Below, in pieces: positions 41,481 through 52,200 of a stretch of 64,000 nt of DNA. Made by a program: the position numbers and the translations under genes. Under the pieces are notes generated by a model. It did no database searches. It worked only from the letters and a program-made list of their open reading frames with translations, and was not told the origin of the DNA. The stretch's first letter is position 1. Each line of letters begins with the position of its first letter. The stretch comes from Prevotella sp. (GTDB lineage: Bacteria; Bacteroidota; Bacteroidia; Bacteroidales; Bacteroidaceae): NCBI GenBank assembly GCA_017458125.1, contig JAFTGB010000041.1:98469-162468 (forward strand), read 5' to 3'.

Positions 41481-43646
41481 TTAATATCCGTAGTAGTTCT
41501 TGTAGACACCGTTTGAACGGGCAATAGCCTCCTCCGGGTAGGGCAGCATGTAGCGCACGGGAGGCAGCTTGCTGAAGTTGGCCTTGGCTGACGTGCTGAT
41601 GACGTTGAAGCGGTTGACCGCACCGTTGTCCACCACGACGATGTTGTTGCGCTGGTCTACACGGATGTAGCCGTAGAGCGAGTAGAGCACCTGGTTCTTG
41701 ATGGAGCCGTCGCTGTTCACCCACTCGATGTTGGCGGTGTTCCAGTCGGTGCCGGTGGCACCGCTGCCGGTGATGTCCTTGACAGAGAGCACCTTCAGCA
41801 TGTAGAGGTTGTCGTCAGCGTCGAAGTAGGCTGCGGGCTTCTTGGAGTCCTTGGAGGCTGCCTTGTACGGGTTGTAGACGTAGAGCATGGGCAGCGACGT
41901 GTTGGGGAAGTAGGTGCAGTTCTTGTCCTGGATACCGTCCACGTTGTAGTTCTGCACGTAGCAGTAGTAGACACTGCTGGGGAACAGCGAGCTGTAGGCC
42001 AGTCCGTCCTCTTCCTCCACCATGTCGAGGTACGACGAGGTACCGCTCTGGTTCTCGGCCACGGCGTAGTAGGTCATGAAGGTCATGAACACCTTCTCGG
42101 CGTACTTGTTGTTGCGCACGAGGTCCTTCCAGCGCATGTTCTCGCCGGCGAACTCCCACTTGCGCTCGTCGAGCACGGCGTTGAGGAAGGTCTCCTTCGA
42201 GGCGGCGGCTTCGGCCACGTAGGCGTCCACCATGTCGGCACGGTCGGCGCTGTCGAAAGCGCGGCGGCGAACCTGCTTCAGGGCTTCCTGAGCGTCGGCG
42301 GTCGGGCCGTTGAGCTCGTTCTCGGCCTCGGCGAACATCAGCAGCACGTCAGCATAGCGGATGTAGGGGAAGTTGATGCCTGTAGCGGAGGTTGTGCTCT
42401 TGCCGAACTTCGGACCCCACAGCTTGGACCACTTGTTGTTGTGCATGGCGTAGTCGAAGCGCAGCGTGGGCAGACCCTGGTTGGAGTAGTACCACATGCC
42501 GCAGACGTAGTCACGGCGCAGGTCGCTCTCGTCGAACGAGTAGCGGTAGAAGGCCGATGTGCGTACACCGCCGTTGGTGGCACCCCAGTCGGAGTTGGAG
42601 TAGTTGGTCTCGTCGCCGGTGTTGACGTCGCTCGTCGGACCCTGGGCATAGCCCCAGTAGCCGTTGGTGGTCTGGGCGAAGGGTATCTCGAAGATGGGGT
42701 CGTCGCCCTGGTTGACGATGAAGTTACACTCGTCGATGAACACCTGCGAGAAGCGGTTGTTGAGCGAGTGGCCTCCGGCGTCGATGATGCGCTTGGTGTA
42801 GTCGCGGGCCGTCTGGTAATACTTCTGGTAGTCGGACGGGCGCTTCATGTAGTAGTTGGTCGTGTTGCCCTCGTCGTGGTTCAGCGAGTAGCCACCGGCC
42901 TGCAGGGCCAGACGGGCTATCATGGCGTAGGCGGCCTCCTTCGAGATGCGCTCGGGAGCGTTGGCTGCCGACTCCTTGTCGGAGTACATGTACTCGGCGG
43001 CATTCTCAAGGTCGGCAATCAGGGCGTCGCTGATTTCCTGACGGGCCTTGACCTCGGGCACGAAGTTGTCGGTCTCGTAGGTTGCACTCATGGTGAAGGG
43101 CACGTCGCCGAAGTAGCTCAGCAGCTCATGGTAGAACATGGCGCGCATTACCTTGGCCTCGCCCATCATCTGGGTCAGGTTGGTGACCACGGGGACATTC
43201 TTGGTGGTAATGGTGCCGTCGCCGTTGTCGATACCTTCTTCCTTGGTCTCTTCCTTGTAGATGGAACTCTTGTTGAGGTTGTAGATGAACTCGTTGGCGG
43301 TCTCGATGCCGGCATAGAGGTTGTTCCACAGCTTTTCAACATCACCGGCATCCGAGCGGACATCGAAGCGACGGGGCTGTGTGCCTGAAGCGGCTTCATT
43401 TGAATTGGCATAGAAGTCAACATCGCTGTTCAGCTGGAACGTATTGTACAGCTTGTTGCCAAACAGTTCGTCAGAACAGATTTTGGCGTAGACACCATAC
43501 AGGGCCGTGCGCGTCTCGCCCTCCGAACCGAACACCAGCTCAGGAACGGCAGCGTTCGTTGCCGGGTCGGTCTCCAGGTAGTCGCTGCACGATGTTGTCA
43601 ACGACAGCATGGCCAGTCCACTGATAAATATCTTATTAAGTTTCAT
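41481..43646 (-). CDS. SusD/RagB-family glycan-binding lipoprotein (pair 1)
   Basis: The product is 721 residues with a lipobox at LSLTTS-C near residue 20, followed by SDYLETDPATNAAVPELVF, the standard SusD start. SusD landmarks are NEFIYNLNKS near 115, AKVMRAMFYHELLSYFGDVP near 170 (RA..Y..L...YGDVP type) and FPYIRYADVLLMFAEAENEL near 430. ERKWEFAGENMRWKDLVRNN occurs near 490. It is longer than usual. It binds oligosaccharides at the cell surface and caps the SusC coded 34 bp upstream. In this context pectin fragments are the likely ligand (inference). Confidence 0.93.
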   Translation of the reverse strand: MKLNKIFISGLAMLSLTTSCSDYLETDPATNAAVPELVFGSEGETRTALYGVYAKICSDELFGNKLYNTFQLNSDVDFYANSNEAASGTQPRRFDVRSDAGDVEKLWNNLYAGIETANEFIYNLNKSSIYKEETKEEGIDNGDGTITTKNVPVVTNLTQMMGEAKVMRAMFYHELLSYFGDVPFTMSATYETDNFVPEVKARQEISDALIADLENAAEYMYSDKESAANAPERISKEAAYAMIARLALQAGGYSLNHDEGNTTNYYMKRPSDYQKYYQTARDYTKRIIDAGGHSLNNRFSQVFIDECNFIVNQGDDPIFEIPFAQTTNGYWGYAQGPTSDVNTGDETNYSNSDWGATNGGVRTSAFYRYSFDESDLRRDYVCGMWYYSNQGLPTLRFDYAMHNNKWSKLWGPKFGKSTTSATGINFPYIRYADVLLMFAEAENELNGPTADAQEALKQVRRRAFDSADRADMVDAYVAEAAASKETFLNAVLDERKWEFAGENMRWKDLVRNNKYAEKVFMTFMTYYAVAENQSGTSSYLDMVEEEDGLAYSSLFPSSVYYCYVQNYNVDGIQDKNCTYFPNTSLPMLYVYNPYKAASKDSKKPAAYFDADDNLYMLKVLSVKDITGSGATGTDWNTANIEWVNSDGSIKNQVLYSLYGYIRVDQRNNIVVVDNGAVNRFNVISTSAKANFSKLPPVRYMLPYPEEAIARSNGVYKNYYGY

Positions 43647-43680
43647 AATATTTTCGATTTACAATATTTTCGATTTTCAA

Positions 43681-46600
43681 TTAGAATGTAACGTTAAGAC
43701 CGAATGAGAAGGTACGGGCACGCGGGTAGCGGTTGTAGTCCATAGAGGGCGTCAGACCAGACTGCACGTCAACCTCGGGGTCGTAACCGGAATACTTGGT
43801 TAGGATGAAGAGGTTGGAGGCAGAGACATACGCGCGAACCTTATTAAGGTAGATAGCCTTCGTGATTTTCTTCGGCAGAGTGTAGCCGATGGTGATGTCG
43901 GAGCAGCGGATGAACGAGCCGTCCTCGACGAAGGCATCGAGCATGATGTTGGTGGTCAGGTCGGCAGGGCTCCACCTGTTGGCACCGGCGTTCAGGTCGC
44001 GGTAGATGCCGGGCTGGCCGTCCAGGTAGTACGACTTGTAGATGGTCTCACCGGTTTCCTTGTTGGAGTAGCGCCAGCGGTTGTTGGCGTACTTGGCATA
44101 GACGTTGGTGAAGTTGTTCTGGCTGCCGGAGGTGCTGGACAGGGCGTAAGCCGTGGCGTTGTAGACGTCGAAGTCGAGCATGTAGGTGAAGTTGGCCGTG
44201 AAGTCGAAGTCCTTCCACTGTCCGCTCAGACCGAAACCGCCCTGCCACTTCGGGGTGGTGCGTCCGATGACGGTCTTGTCGTTGGTGTCAATCTGGCCGT
44301 CGCCGTTCAGGTCCTTAATCTTGATCTTGCCGGGGAGGGTAGAGTAGCCCGAGTTGGTGGATGCCAGCACACCGTTGCCGCTGTTGCCCTCATAGCCGTC
44401 GGTAGCGGTACCGCCGACCAGGATGCCGTTGACGGTACCCTTGGCGCGGGGGTTGGCTAAGTAGTTGTCACCGGCAGAGTAGGTGAACTCGTCCCAGGTG
44501 TAGAGGCCGTCGTAGACGTAGCCGTACATCAGACCGAGCTCGTTGCCCACCTCAAGGATGTAGTCGTTTTCGTCTTTCGACTTCCAGGCGCTGGCGTAGT
44601 TGTAGATACGGGTGTCGGTGGCGTTCAACTCCTTGATGGTCATCTTGTTGTGGCCTAAGGTGAAGTTGGCGCTCAGCACGTAGTCCTTACCGCGCAGGAT
44701 GTCGCCGTTGACGGTGAGTTCCCAACCGTTGTTCTGCACCTTACCGATGTTCTGCATCTGACGGGTGTAACCGGAGACGCTGGGGATAACGGACTGGTAG
44801 AGCAGGTCGCGGGTGGTGTTCCAGTAGAACTCCGGCGTGATGGTCAGACGGCCGCCGAAGAGCGAGATGTCTGCTGCCACGTTGCGGGTGATGGTGGTCT
44901 CCCACTTGATGTCCTTGTTGCCGTAGGGGCTGGGGATGGCGTAGTACAGCTCGCCGTTGGCACCGGTGGTCGACGAGAACTGGGGACCGCCCGAGTTGTT
45001 GGAGCTGTAGAGGAAGCGCCACAGGTCGTCGTTGATGTTGTTGTTACCGGCCAGACCGAAGGCGGCGCGGATTTTCAGCTGGTCAATCCATTTGACGTCC
45101 TTCAGGAATTTCTCCTTGTTGACGACCCAGGCACCGGAGATAGAGGGGAAGTAGCCCCACTGCTTGCCGGGAGCGAACTTCGAGCTGCCGTCGGCGCGGA
45201 ACGTGGCGCTGAGCAGGTAGCGGTGATCCCAGTTGTAGCTGACCTGACCGAAGAACGATGCGGTGCGGTTAGCGGTGGAGCGCAGGGTGTAGGTATCCTG
45301 AGCGTAGGGCTGGCCGAGGGCCATGTTGTTGATGGCGGTCTCAGCGTCGATGCCCTTGTCGAACAGGTGGGCAGCCTGCTGGCTCTCCTTGTACTGGGTG
45401 TGGTAGATTTCCTGACCGAGCAGGAACGAGAAGTTATGCTTGTCCTTCAGCGTCATGTCGTAGCTGGCAGTGTTGGTCCAGGTGTACGACTCGGTGGTAC
45501 GCTTGGTCAGGCGTGCCACGGGTAGCTGCTGGTGGACGGCCTTCTGACCTTCGGAGGTCAGCCAGCCCCAGTAGCGACCGGTGTCGCGGAACGAGATGTT
45601 GTAGTTACCCTCAGAGCGCAGCACGAGGCCGTCGATGGGGTTCCACTTCAGCGAGAACTGCTGCGAGATGGCGTAGCTGTGCTTCTTCTGTGTGTTGGTG
45701 CCGATGTCGGTCACAGGGTTGGTCAGGTTGAAGCGCTCTGCGTCGGCGGCATTCTCCATGATGTCGTACGAACCCCAGCCACGCAGACCGCTGGTGGGCT
45801 GGAAGCGCAGCACGCGGTCGACGAGACCGCCGGAACCGATGTTGGCACCACCGGCACCCTCGTCACGACGGTAGGTCAGCTTGGGATTGTAGGTGAAGTC
45901 TAAGTTCTTGGTAATCTTGGTGTTGAGCTTGAAGTTGATGTTGGTACGGCGTACGCCCGAGCCGAGGATGATACCCTTGTCTTCCGACTGTGTCAGCGAC
46001 AGGTTGAACTTGGTCGACTCGTTACCGCCGCCGATGGTGACGTTGGCCTGGTAGCTCCAAGGGTGGTTGCCTAACACCTGGTCCTGCCAGTCCTCGGTGA
46101 GCAGCTGGTAGTACAGGTCGTTGTCGCGCGGGTTACCGAAGTCGCCGCGGAAAGCCTTGGCCCACGACGAGCGGGTACCGTTGGCGGCGGCGCGGTCGTA
46201 CATCAGGTCAACGAACTGACCGGTGTTCATCAGGTCCATCGAGCGGGTCAGCGACGACACGCTGAGACGGCCGTTGAACGATACCTGCACCTTACCGGCC
46301 TGTGCGCTCTTGGTGGTCACCACGACAACGCCGTTACCACCCTTGGCACCGTAGATGGCGGTCAGGGAGGCATCCTTCAGCACGTCGATGGAGGCGATAT
46401 CCGAGGGAGGAATATCGTTGATGTTGGCCACCTGGAAGCCGTCGACGATATACAGCGGCTCGTTGGACTGGGTCACTGACGTCGCACCACGCACGCGGAT
46501 GTTGATGTCGGCACCGGGCTGACCGTCGGTGGTGGTAATCTGCACACCGGCAATCTTACCAGCCAGGGCCTCGGCGGCTGACGATACAGGCACTACGGCC

Positions 46601-46995
46601 AGTTTGGCACCACTGACGGAACCGACCGAACCGGTCAGGTCTTTACGGGCCTTGCTGGTGTAACCGACGACCACGATTTCCTCCAGAGAGGCGTTGTCGT
46701 CCTGCAGCGTGACCTTCATGTTCTCGCTGGCTGTCACTTCCTGGGTCACCATGCCGATGTATGAAATGACAACAGTCTTCGACTTCTGCGTCTTCAAGGT
46801 GAAGTTACCGTCAAAGTCGGTGACTGCTGCATTCTTGGCATTGCCCTTTTCTACTACGGTTGCGCCGATGACAGGTTCGCCCGTCGCGTCGACAACCGTA
46901 CCCTTGGCCGTGGTCTGGGCCGAAACCTGACCGCACACCAAGAGTAGACACAATAAGAGTGTCGTTCGGAAAATACTCTTAATTTTAACAGACAT
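43681..46995 (-). CDS. SusC/RagA-family TonB-dependent transporter (pair 1)
   Basis: The product is 1104 residues with a signal peptide (FRTTLLLCLLLVCGQVSA). The CarboxypepD_reg domain holds AKGTVVDATGEPVIGATVVE and the plug domain holds SLEEIVVVGYTSKARKDLTG, INIRVRGATSVTQSNEPLYI and the conserved VDGFQVANIND. The 22-strand barrel ends YPRARTFSFGLNVTF with the terminal Phe. It imports glycan fragments across the outer membrane with energy from TonB. It heads the operon SusC1-SusD1-surface lipoprotein-small lipoprotein under a promoter with a CGTAAACGTTTACG-like operator. Confidence 0.95.
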   Translation of the reverse strand: MSVKIKSIFRTTLLLCLLLVCGQVSAQTTAKGTVVDATGEPVIGATVVEKGNAKNAAVTDFDGNFTLKTQKSKTVVISYIGMVTQEVTASENMKVTLQDDNASLEEIVVVGYTSKARKDLTGSVGSVSGAKLAVVPVSSAAEALAGKIAGVQITTTDGQPGADINIRVRGATSVTQSNEPLYIVDGFQVANINDIPPSDIASIDVLKDASLTAIYGAKGGNGVVVVTTKSAQAGKVQVSFNGRLSVSSLTRSMDLMNTGQFVDLMYDRAAANGTRSSWAKAFRGDFGNPRDNDLYYQLLTEDWQDQVLGNHPWSYQANVTIGGGNESTKFNLSLTQSEDKGIILGSGVRRTNINFKLNTKITKNLDFTYNPKLTYRRDEGAGGANIGSGGLVDRVLRFQPTSGLRGWGSYDIMENAADAERFNLTNPVTDIGTNTQKKHSYAISQQFSLKWNPIDGLVLRSEGNYNISFRDTGRYWGWLTSEGQKAVHQQLPVARLTKRTTESYTWTNTASYDMTLKDKHNFSFLLGQEIYHTQYKESQQAAHLFDKGIDAETAINNMALGQPYAQDTYTLRSTANRTASFFGQVSYNWDHRYLLSATFRADGSSKFAPGKQWGYFPSISGAWVVNKEKFLKDVKWIDQLKIRAAFGLAGNNNINDDLWRFLYSSNNSGGPQFSSTTGANGELYYAIPSPYGNKDIKWETTITRNVAADISLFGGRLTITPEFYWNTTRDLLYQSVIPSVSGYTRQMQNIGKVQNNGWELTVNGDILRGKDYVLSANFTLGHNKMTIKELNATDTRIYNYASAWKSKDENDYILEVGNELGLMYGYVYDGLYTWDEFTYSAGDNYLANPRAKGTVNGILVGGTATDGYEGNSGNGVLASTNSGYSTLPGKIKIKDLNGDGQIDTNDKTVIGRTTPKWQGGFGLSGQWKDFDFTANFTYMLDFDVYNATAYALSSTSGSQNNFTNVYAKYANNRWRYSNKETGETIYKSYYLDGQPGIYRDLNAGANRWSPADLTTNIMLDAFVEDGSFIRCSDITIGYTLPKKITKAIYLNKVRAYVSASNLFILTKYSGYDPEVDVQSGLTPSMDYNRYPRARTFSFGLNVTF

Positions 46996-47040
46996 AAATT
47001 AGTAGTTTTTAAATTTAACAAAAAATATATATTTTGCCTG

Positions 47041-47105
47041 CAAAAATACAAAGAATATTTAAGATAGCCAAATAATCACTTTGCTTTTTTTTGCAAACGT
47101 TTACG
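47041..47105 (-). promoter_or_regulatory. Promoter and LacI-type operator of SusC1
   Basis: On the minus strand -7 TATTTTTG (47041-47048) and -33 TTTG (47069-47072) are spaced 20 bp apart. The operator-like TGCAAACGTTTACG (47092-47105) is centred 50.5 bp upstream of the -7 box, exactly as at SusC2. Confidence 0.8.
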
Positions 47106-47132
47106 TTCGTTGAAATGTTTTTATAGACAGCA

Positions 47133-47169
47133 AAGAGGACGGAAGGCTTGCAGTGCCTTCCGTCCTCTT
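47133..47169 (-). terminator. Terminator of the SusC2-SusD2 operon
   Basis: A 15-bp perfect stem (47133-47147 with 47155-47169) and 7-nt loop lie 31 bp after the SusD2 stop. The following U-tract is short. Confidence 0.8.
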
Positions 47170-47199
47170 GATAGTCATGCAGTTAGCCCTGCTGGCTCA

Positions 47200-49275
47200 T
47201 CAGTCGTTGACGAAACCGTAGCCGTTGGTAAATCCGCCCGTAGCCATGGTGTTGGGCGAGAATGGGAACAGGTAGATGGGTGCCTTGCTGGAGTCGAACT
47301 GGTAGAACAGGTAGGTCTCGTACTCCTGGCGGTTGTCAAGCAGTTGCTTGCCCCAGTCCACCTTGGTGTAGCCGTCGGCCACGAGGGCGGCCTCCTCGGC
47401 AGCGCTCAGACGGGTGAACAGTCCCTGAATGGCCACGTTGGTATTGAAGTTCTTCTTGTAGTCCAGGCCGTACGACTCCCAGTCGTTGTTCACGCCACGC
47501 CAGCCGGGAGCCAGCACGGGGTCGTTCTCCTTGCCGGCAGGAGTAGCCTCGGTGAGGCGCTTGCCGTAATGGGTCTTGGCGTCGACCATCTTGGTGTAGA
47601 TGTAGTTGGAGATGACGTTGCCGTTCTCAAACTCGTAGTAGCCGTTGGCGGCCAGACCGTCCATCATCTTGGTGGTCAGGGCCTTGATTTCGTCTATCTT
47701 CTCGCCAATCAGACCGGTACGGATGAGCGTGAAGCGACGATCGCCCTCGCCGGCGAACTCGAAGCCGCGCTCGTCGATGACAGCCTTGAGCACGGAGCCC
47801 TCCTTGGCAATGAAGGCGTCCACGTTGCCGTTGCCGCCGAAGGCACGGTCGCGGATGAGCTTCAGGTTCTGCTTGGCGGTCACGTCGTCGCCCAAGGCGG
47901 CAGCGGCTTCAGCCAGACCTAAGTAGACCTCCGACATACGCATGTAGGGAGCGTTGATGCCCGAGCGGCGCTGGTTCTTGGTCCACACGGTGGCCTGACG
48001 GTTCTCGTCGAACTTGTTGCAGGTGATGCCGCCGCCGTTGGCCTGCGAGCCGGGGGTGAAGGGAATCAGCTTCTCGTAACCTTTGTTGCCGCCCGTCACG
48101 CTGGCTGCCAGGTCGCGGCGCAGGTCCTTCGGGTCGAACACGCCATAGTAGAAGGCGGGGTTGATGCGGCCCTGGCCGTAGTTCTTGCAGGGATAGTCGT
48201 TGGAGCCTGCGCCCGTCGAGGCGCGTCCCAAGGAGTAGGGGCGGGGGTCGTTGCCTGCGGCACCCTGCTGGAACGGCTCCTCGTAGATGGTCTCGTCAGC
48301 AAAGCTGGCATCGTCGCCGTGCAGCTGTACGAAGAGGTCGCTGTAGTTCGGCGACAACTTGGCAGCACCCTTGTGGTCGATGGCCAGCTGGAAATACTGC
48401 TTAGCCACGGCATATAGTTCGCGCCAGTCGTTGCGGCGGCCGTAGGTGGCACCGTTGTTCTGGCTGCCCTTGGTCTCGAAGGTCAGCGCCTCGCCGGCAC
48501 CGTCCACGTAGGTGATGTCGCCGCGGCGTGTCTGGTAGCCGCCGGCCTCCAGAGCTAAGCGTCCGATGAGGGCGTCGACGTAGGTCTGCGAGAAGTAGTT
48601 CTTGTTGTTGGCAGCCACGGGGCGCATCAGCGGCTCCACCAGGATGAGCTGGCCAATCAGGATGTCGTAGATGGAGTCGCGGGGCGACAGACCTGTGGCG
48701 GCCTGTCCCATCTTGGTCTGGAAGGGCACGTCGCCGTAGTATTTGATGAGCTCGCGGTAGGCGGTGGCACGCAGGGCGACAGCCTCGCCGTACAGCTGGC
48801 TCAGGTCGCTGGGCTCGTCGACAAGCAGCATCTCGTCATAGCCGCTCATCTCCTCGATGGCCGAGGTGATGGCGTTGGCCTTACCCACTACCGAGAACAG
48901 CACGCTGTAGGGGCTGTTCGGTGCCTCCTTACCGTAGGTCACGGGGTCGTAGCTGCCGGCCTCGGTACCGTTGATGTAGAAAGCCTCGGGTATGTGGCGT
49001 GCGGGCTGTGCGCTGTACTTCTCCGGGTGGCGCATGATGTCCGAACCGGCAATGTCGAGCGCGTAGAACAGGCCGTCGCCGTAGACGTGTGAGCTGACGG
49101 CTCCGTGCCACTCGGCGTATGCACCGTCCATGGCGGCGCGTGCAGTGGTCATATTAGAGAATACGAACTCTGCGTTGGCCTCGGAATAGGACTTTGTGTC
49201 AAAGTAGTCGCTGCAAGCGGCGAGGCCCATGGCTCCTGCTGCACAAAGTGCAAGGGATAATATCTTGTTTTTCAT
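47200..49275 (-). CDS. SusD/RagB-family glycan-binding lipoprotein (pair 2)
   Basis: The product is 691 residues with a lipobox at AMGLAA-C near residue 21, followed by SDYFDTKSYSEANAEFVFSN. SusD landmarks are AVALRATAYRELIKYYGDVP near 165, YVDALIGRLALEAGGYQTRR near 225, INAPYMRMSEVYLGLAEAAA near 440 and FEFAGEGDRRFTLIRTG near 510. It lies 21 bp after SusC2 and should cap it. The sequence differs enough from pair 1 that the two pairs probably take different pectin fragments, for example differing in size or branching (inference). Confidence 0.93.
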   Translation of the reverse strand: MKNKILSLALCAAGAMGLAACSDYFDTKSYSEANAEFVFSNMTTARAAMDGAYAEWHGAVSSHVYGDGLFYALDIAGSDIMRHPEKYSAQPARHIPEAFYINGTEAGSYDPVTYGKEAPNSPYSVLFSVVGKANAITSAIEEMSGYDEMLLVDEPSDLSQLYGEAVALRATAYRELIKYYGDVPFQTKMGQAATGLSPRDSIYDILIGQLILVEPLMRPVAANNKNYFSQTYVDALIGRLALEAGGYQTRRGDITYVDGAGEALTFETKGSQNNGATYGRRNDWRELYAVAKQYFQLAIDHKGAAKLSPNYSDLFVQLHGDDASFADETIYEEPFQQGAAGNDPRPYSLGRASTGAGSNDYPCKNYGQGRINPAFYYGVFDPKDLRRDLAASVTGGNKGYEKLIPFTPGSQANGGGITCNKFDENRQATVWTKNQRRSGINAPYMRMSEVYLGLAEAAAALGDDVTAKQNLKLIRDRAFGGNGNVDAFIAKEGSVLKAVIDERGFEFAGEGDRRFTLIRTGLIGEKIDEIKALTTKMMDGLAANGYYEFENGNVISNYIYTKMVDAKTHYGKRLTEATPAGKENDPVLAPGWRGVNNDWESYGLDYKKNFNTNVAIQGLFTRLSAAEEAALVADGYTKVDWGKQLLDNRQEYETYLFYQFDSSKAPIYLFPFSPNTMATGGFTNGYGFVND

Positions 49276-49296
49276 TGTTTGTTCTCCTTATAATTA

Positions 49297-52200
49297 TTAG
49301 AATGCAACATTAAGACCGAAGGTGAAGGTGCGCGACTTCGGGTACGAGCGGTAGTCGTAGTTCGGCGTGGGGAAGCCGGCGTACGCGCTGTCGGCGTTGG
49401 GGCTGACGTTGACGTCGGGGTCCAGTCCGCTGTACTTCTTCCAGCAGAACAGGTTGCCGCCGGTGAAGTAGACGCGCAGGTTGCTGATGCCGACCTTCTT
49501 GGTCCATACCTTCGGGAAGGTGTAGCCTACGGTCAGTGTCTGCAGGCGCAGGAACGAGGCGTCCTCGATGAACTTGGAGCTGGTGATACCGTACTCGTGG
49601 GTGACGGGGTAGAGGGTGTTGGCATTCAGTGCGGCCAGTTCGGTGGGGTCGGTGACGATGTAGATGTCGCCGTTGGCGTCGGTGTTATACATCTTCCATG
49701 TGTTGCTGACTTCCGACAGACGGCTGTAGCCCAGACCGGTGTCCTTGTCGCCCTTCATGTCGCTCATGACGTTGGCGTTGTAAACGTCGCCGCCCAACTG
49801 GTAGGTGAAGTTGGCCGAGAAGTCGAGGTTCTTCCAGCGGCCGGACAGGTTGAAGCCGCCGGTGTGCTTAGGCATGGTGTGGCCGATGATGGTGGCGTCG
49901 TCGGCATCGACGGTGCCGCTCTCGTCCACGTCTTTGAACTTAGCCATGCCGGGGTAGGCCACCTGACCCTCGGGACGGTTGTACGGGCCTCCGTAGTCGC
50001 CGCCTAAGTCCAGCTTGTTGTCGGGCACGCCGGGTTTCAGCGTCCACACGCCGTCCACCACGTTGAAGTCGTTGACGGTGTAGAAGCCTTCAGACAGGAA
50101 GCCCTGCACCAGACCGACGGGCTCGCCCTCCTTGACGATGTAGTCGTAGTTAGGCTTGCGCATGGTGGAACCCCAGTTGGTGTGAGCCGAGGCCAGCACG
50201 CCGTCCTGCAGCTTGTCCACCTTATTCTTGTTGTAGTTGTAGGTCAGGCCGAAGCTCAGGTGCCAGTCCTTCTGGCGTACTATCTCGTAGTTCAGCGACA
50301 GCTCGATACCTCGGTTCGACGTCTTGGCCACGTTCTGCATCTGGAAGCTGAAGCCCGATGTCGGGTCGCAAGGCACGAGCATCAGCACGTCTTTCGTCGA
50401 GTTGTGGTAGTAGTCCAACGAACCGCGCAGCTTGCCGTTCCAGAAGCTGAAGTCCAGACCGATGTTGCGCGACGTGGTGGTCTCCCACTTCAGGTCGGGG
50501 TTACCTAACGTCTTGGCGGGCACGTAGGTGGTGATGTTCTCGCCGTTGACCACGGCGGTGCCGGTGGTCCACAGCGTCTCGGTCAGGCCCGATGCTATCT
50601 GGTCGTTACCCGACGTACCTAACGACAGACGCAGCTTCAGGTTGTCGAGCCACGACTGTGCGTTCTTCATGAACGGCTCGTCGCTGATGCGCCAAGCCAC
50701 GGCGGCAGCGGGGAAGTAGCCCCAGCGATTGCCCTCTGCAAACTTCGACGAGCCGTCGGCACGCAGCGTAGCCGTCAGCAGGTAGCGGCCCAAGTAGTTG
50801 TAGTTGACGCGTCCGAACCACGACGTGGAGTGGCTGGGGTGGCCGTCGGTATAGGTGTATTTGTCGTTGGTCTTGTTGGTCATGTTGATGAAGCCGAAGC
50901 CGTAGTTCATGTCCCACTCGTCGGGGTAGTTGGTACCGTAGATTTGTGAGTTGTTGGAGCGGCTCGACAGCACCTCGTTACCGGCCATGACGGTCAGCGA
51001 GTGGTCTTCGCCCAGTCCCTGCACCTCGTAGCTCAGCGTGGTGTCCCAGCGCGTGTTGTATCCGTCGCCGTTGGTCAGCGTGGCCGAGTTGTAGGGCTCG
51101 CCCTGCGTGTGTCCGCCCACCCAGTTCTGGGTCTTGCTCCAGTTGCGGCTCAGGTAGATTTCGCTCTTGGCCGTCAGTCCCTTGATGATGTTCCACGTCA
51201 GTCCCGTGTTCACGCCGATGCGGTAGCGGTTGCGCAGGTTCTCGTAGTCCTTGACGGTGGTCAGCGGGTTGTACGTCGGGTCGGCGCTGGCGCTACCCAT
51301 GCCCAGGTCGGAGGGTTCGCCCGAGCCTAAGGGGTTGTCGATGGGCTTGTAACGGTAGGCCTGTGTGGCAAACTCGTAGCGGTTGCCCTTGAACTGCATC
51401 TCGCTGTAGCGTGCGTCGACGTCCCAGCGCAGGTTCTTGGTAATCTGCTGCGACAGCTTGAAGTTGGCACCCCAGCGGCGGAAGGCCGAGTTGATGAGCG
51501 AGCCTTCGTTGTTGGAGTAGTTGATGGAGGCGTAATACTTCGTCGTCTTCGTACCGCCGCTGATGCTGGCGTCGTGGTTCCAGGCGTGAGTGGTGCGCAG
51601 CACGTCGTCCATGTAGTTGTGCACCGACATGTTCTTGTACTCGTTCAGGTGGTTGCCGTTGGCCGAGCCCAAGCCGTAGTATTTGGCTATGCCGTCGGCG
51701 TAGGTGTCACCCTGCATCTTGGCGTAGCCCCAGTTGTAGTAGACGTTGTCGTAGGCGCTCTGCGTGTCGAGGAAGGTGGGCTTGGCCTTGATCTGGTAGT
51801 ACATGTTGTACTTGACGGTGACCTTGCCTTCCTGACCGCCCTTGGTGGTGATGAGGATGACACCGTTGGCACCGCGTGCACCGTAGATGGCCGTCGAGGC
51901 GGCATCCTTCAGCACGTCGATGCTCTCGATGTTGTCGGCAGAGATGTCGTCAATGCTCGACACCTGCACGCCGTCCACCACGTAGAGGGGCTCGTTGGAC
52001 TGCGTGATGGAGCCGCCGCCGCGCACGCGAATCGACATTGTGCCGCCGGGACGTCCGTCCTGCGAGATGACGTTCACACCGGGCAGCTGGCCCTGCAGGG
52101 CCTCGGCCACGGTGGCCACGGGGTTGGAGGCCAGCTTGTCGCCGCTCACCGATGCCACGGCACCGGTCAGGTCGCGGCGCTTCATCGTGCCGTAACCCAC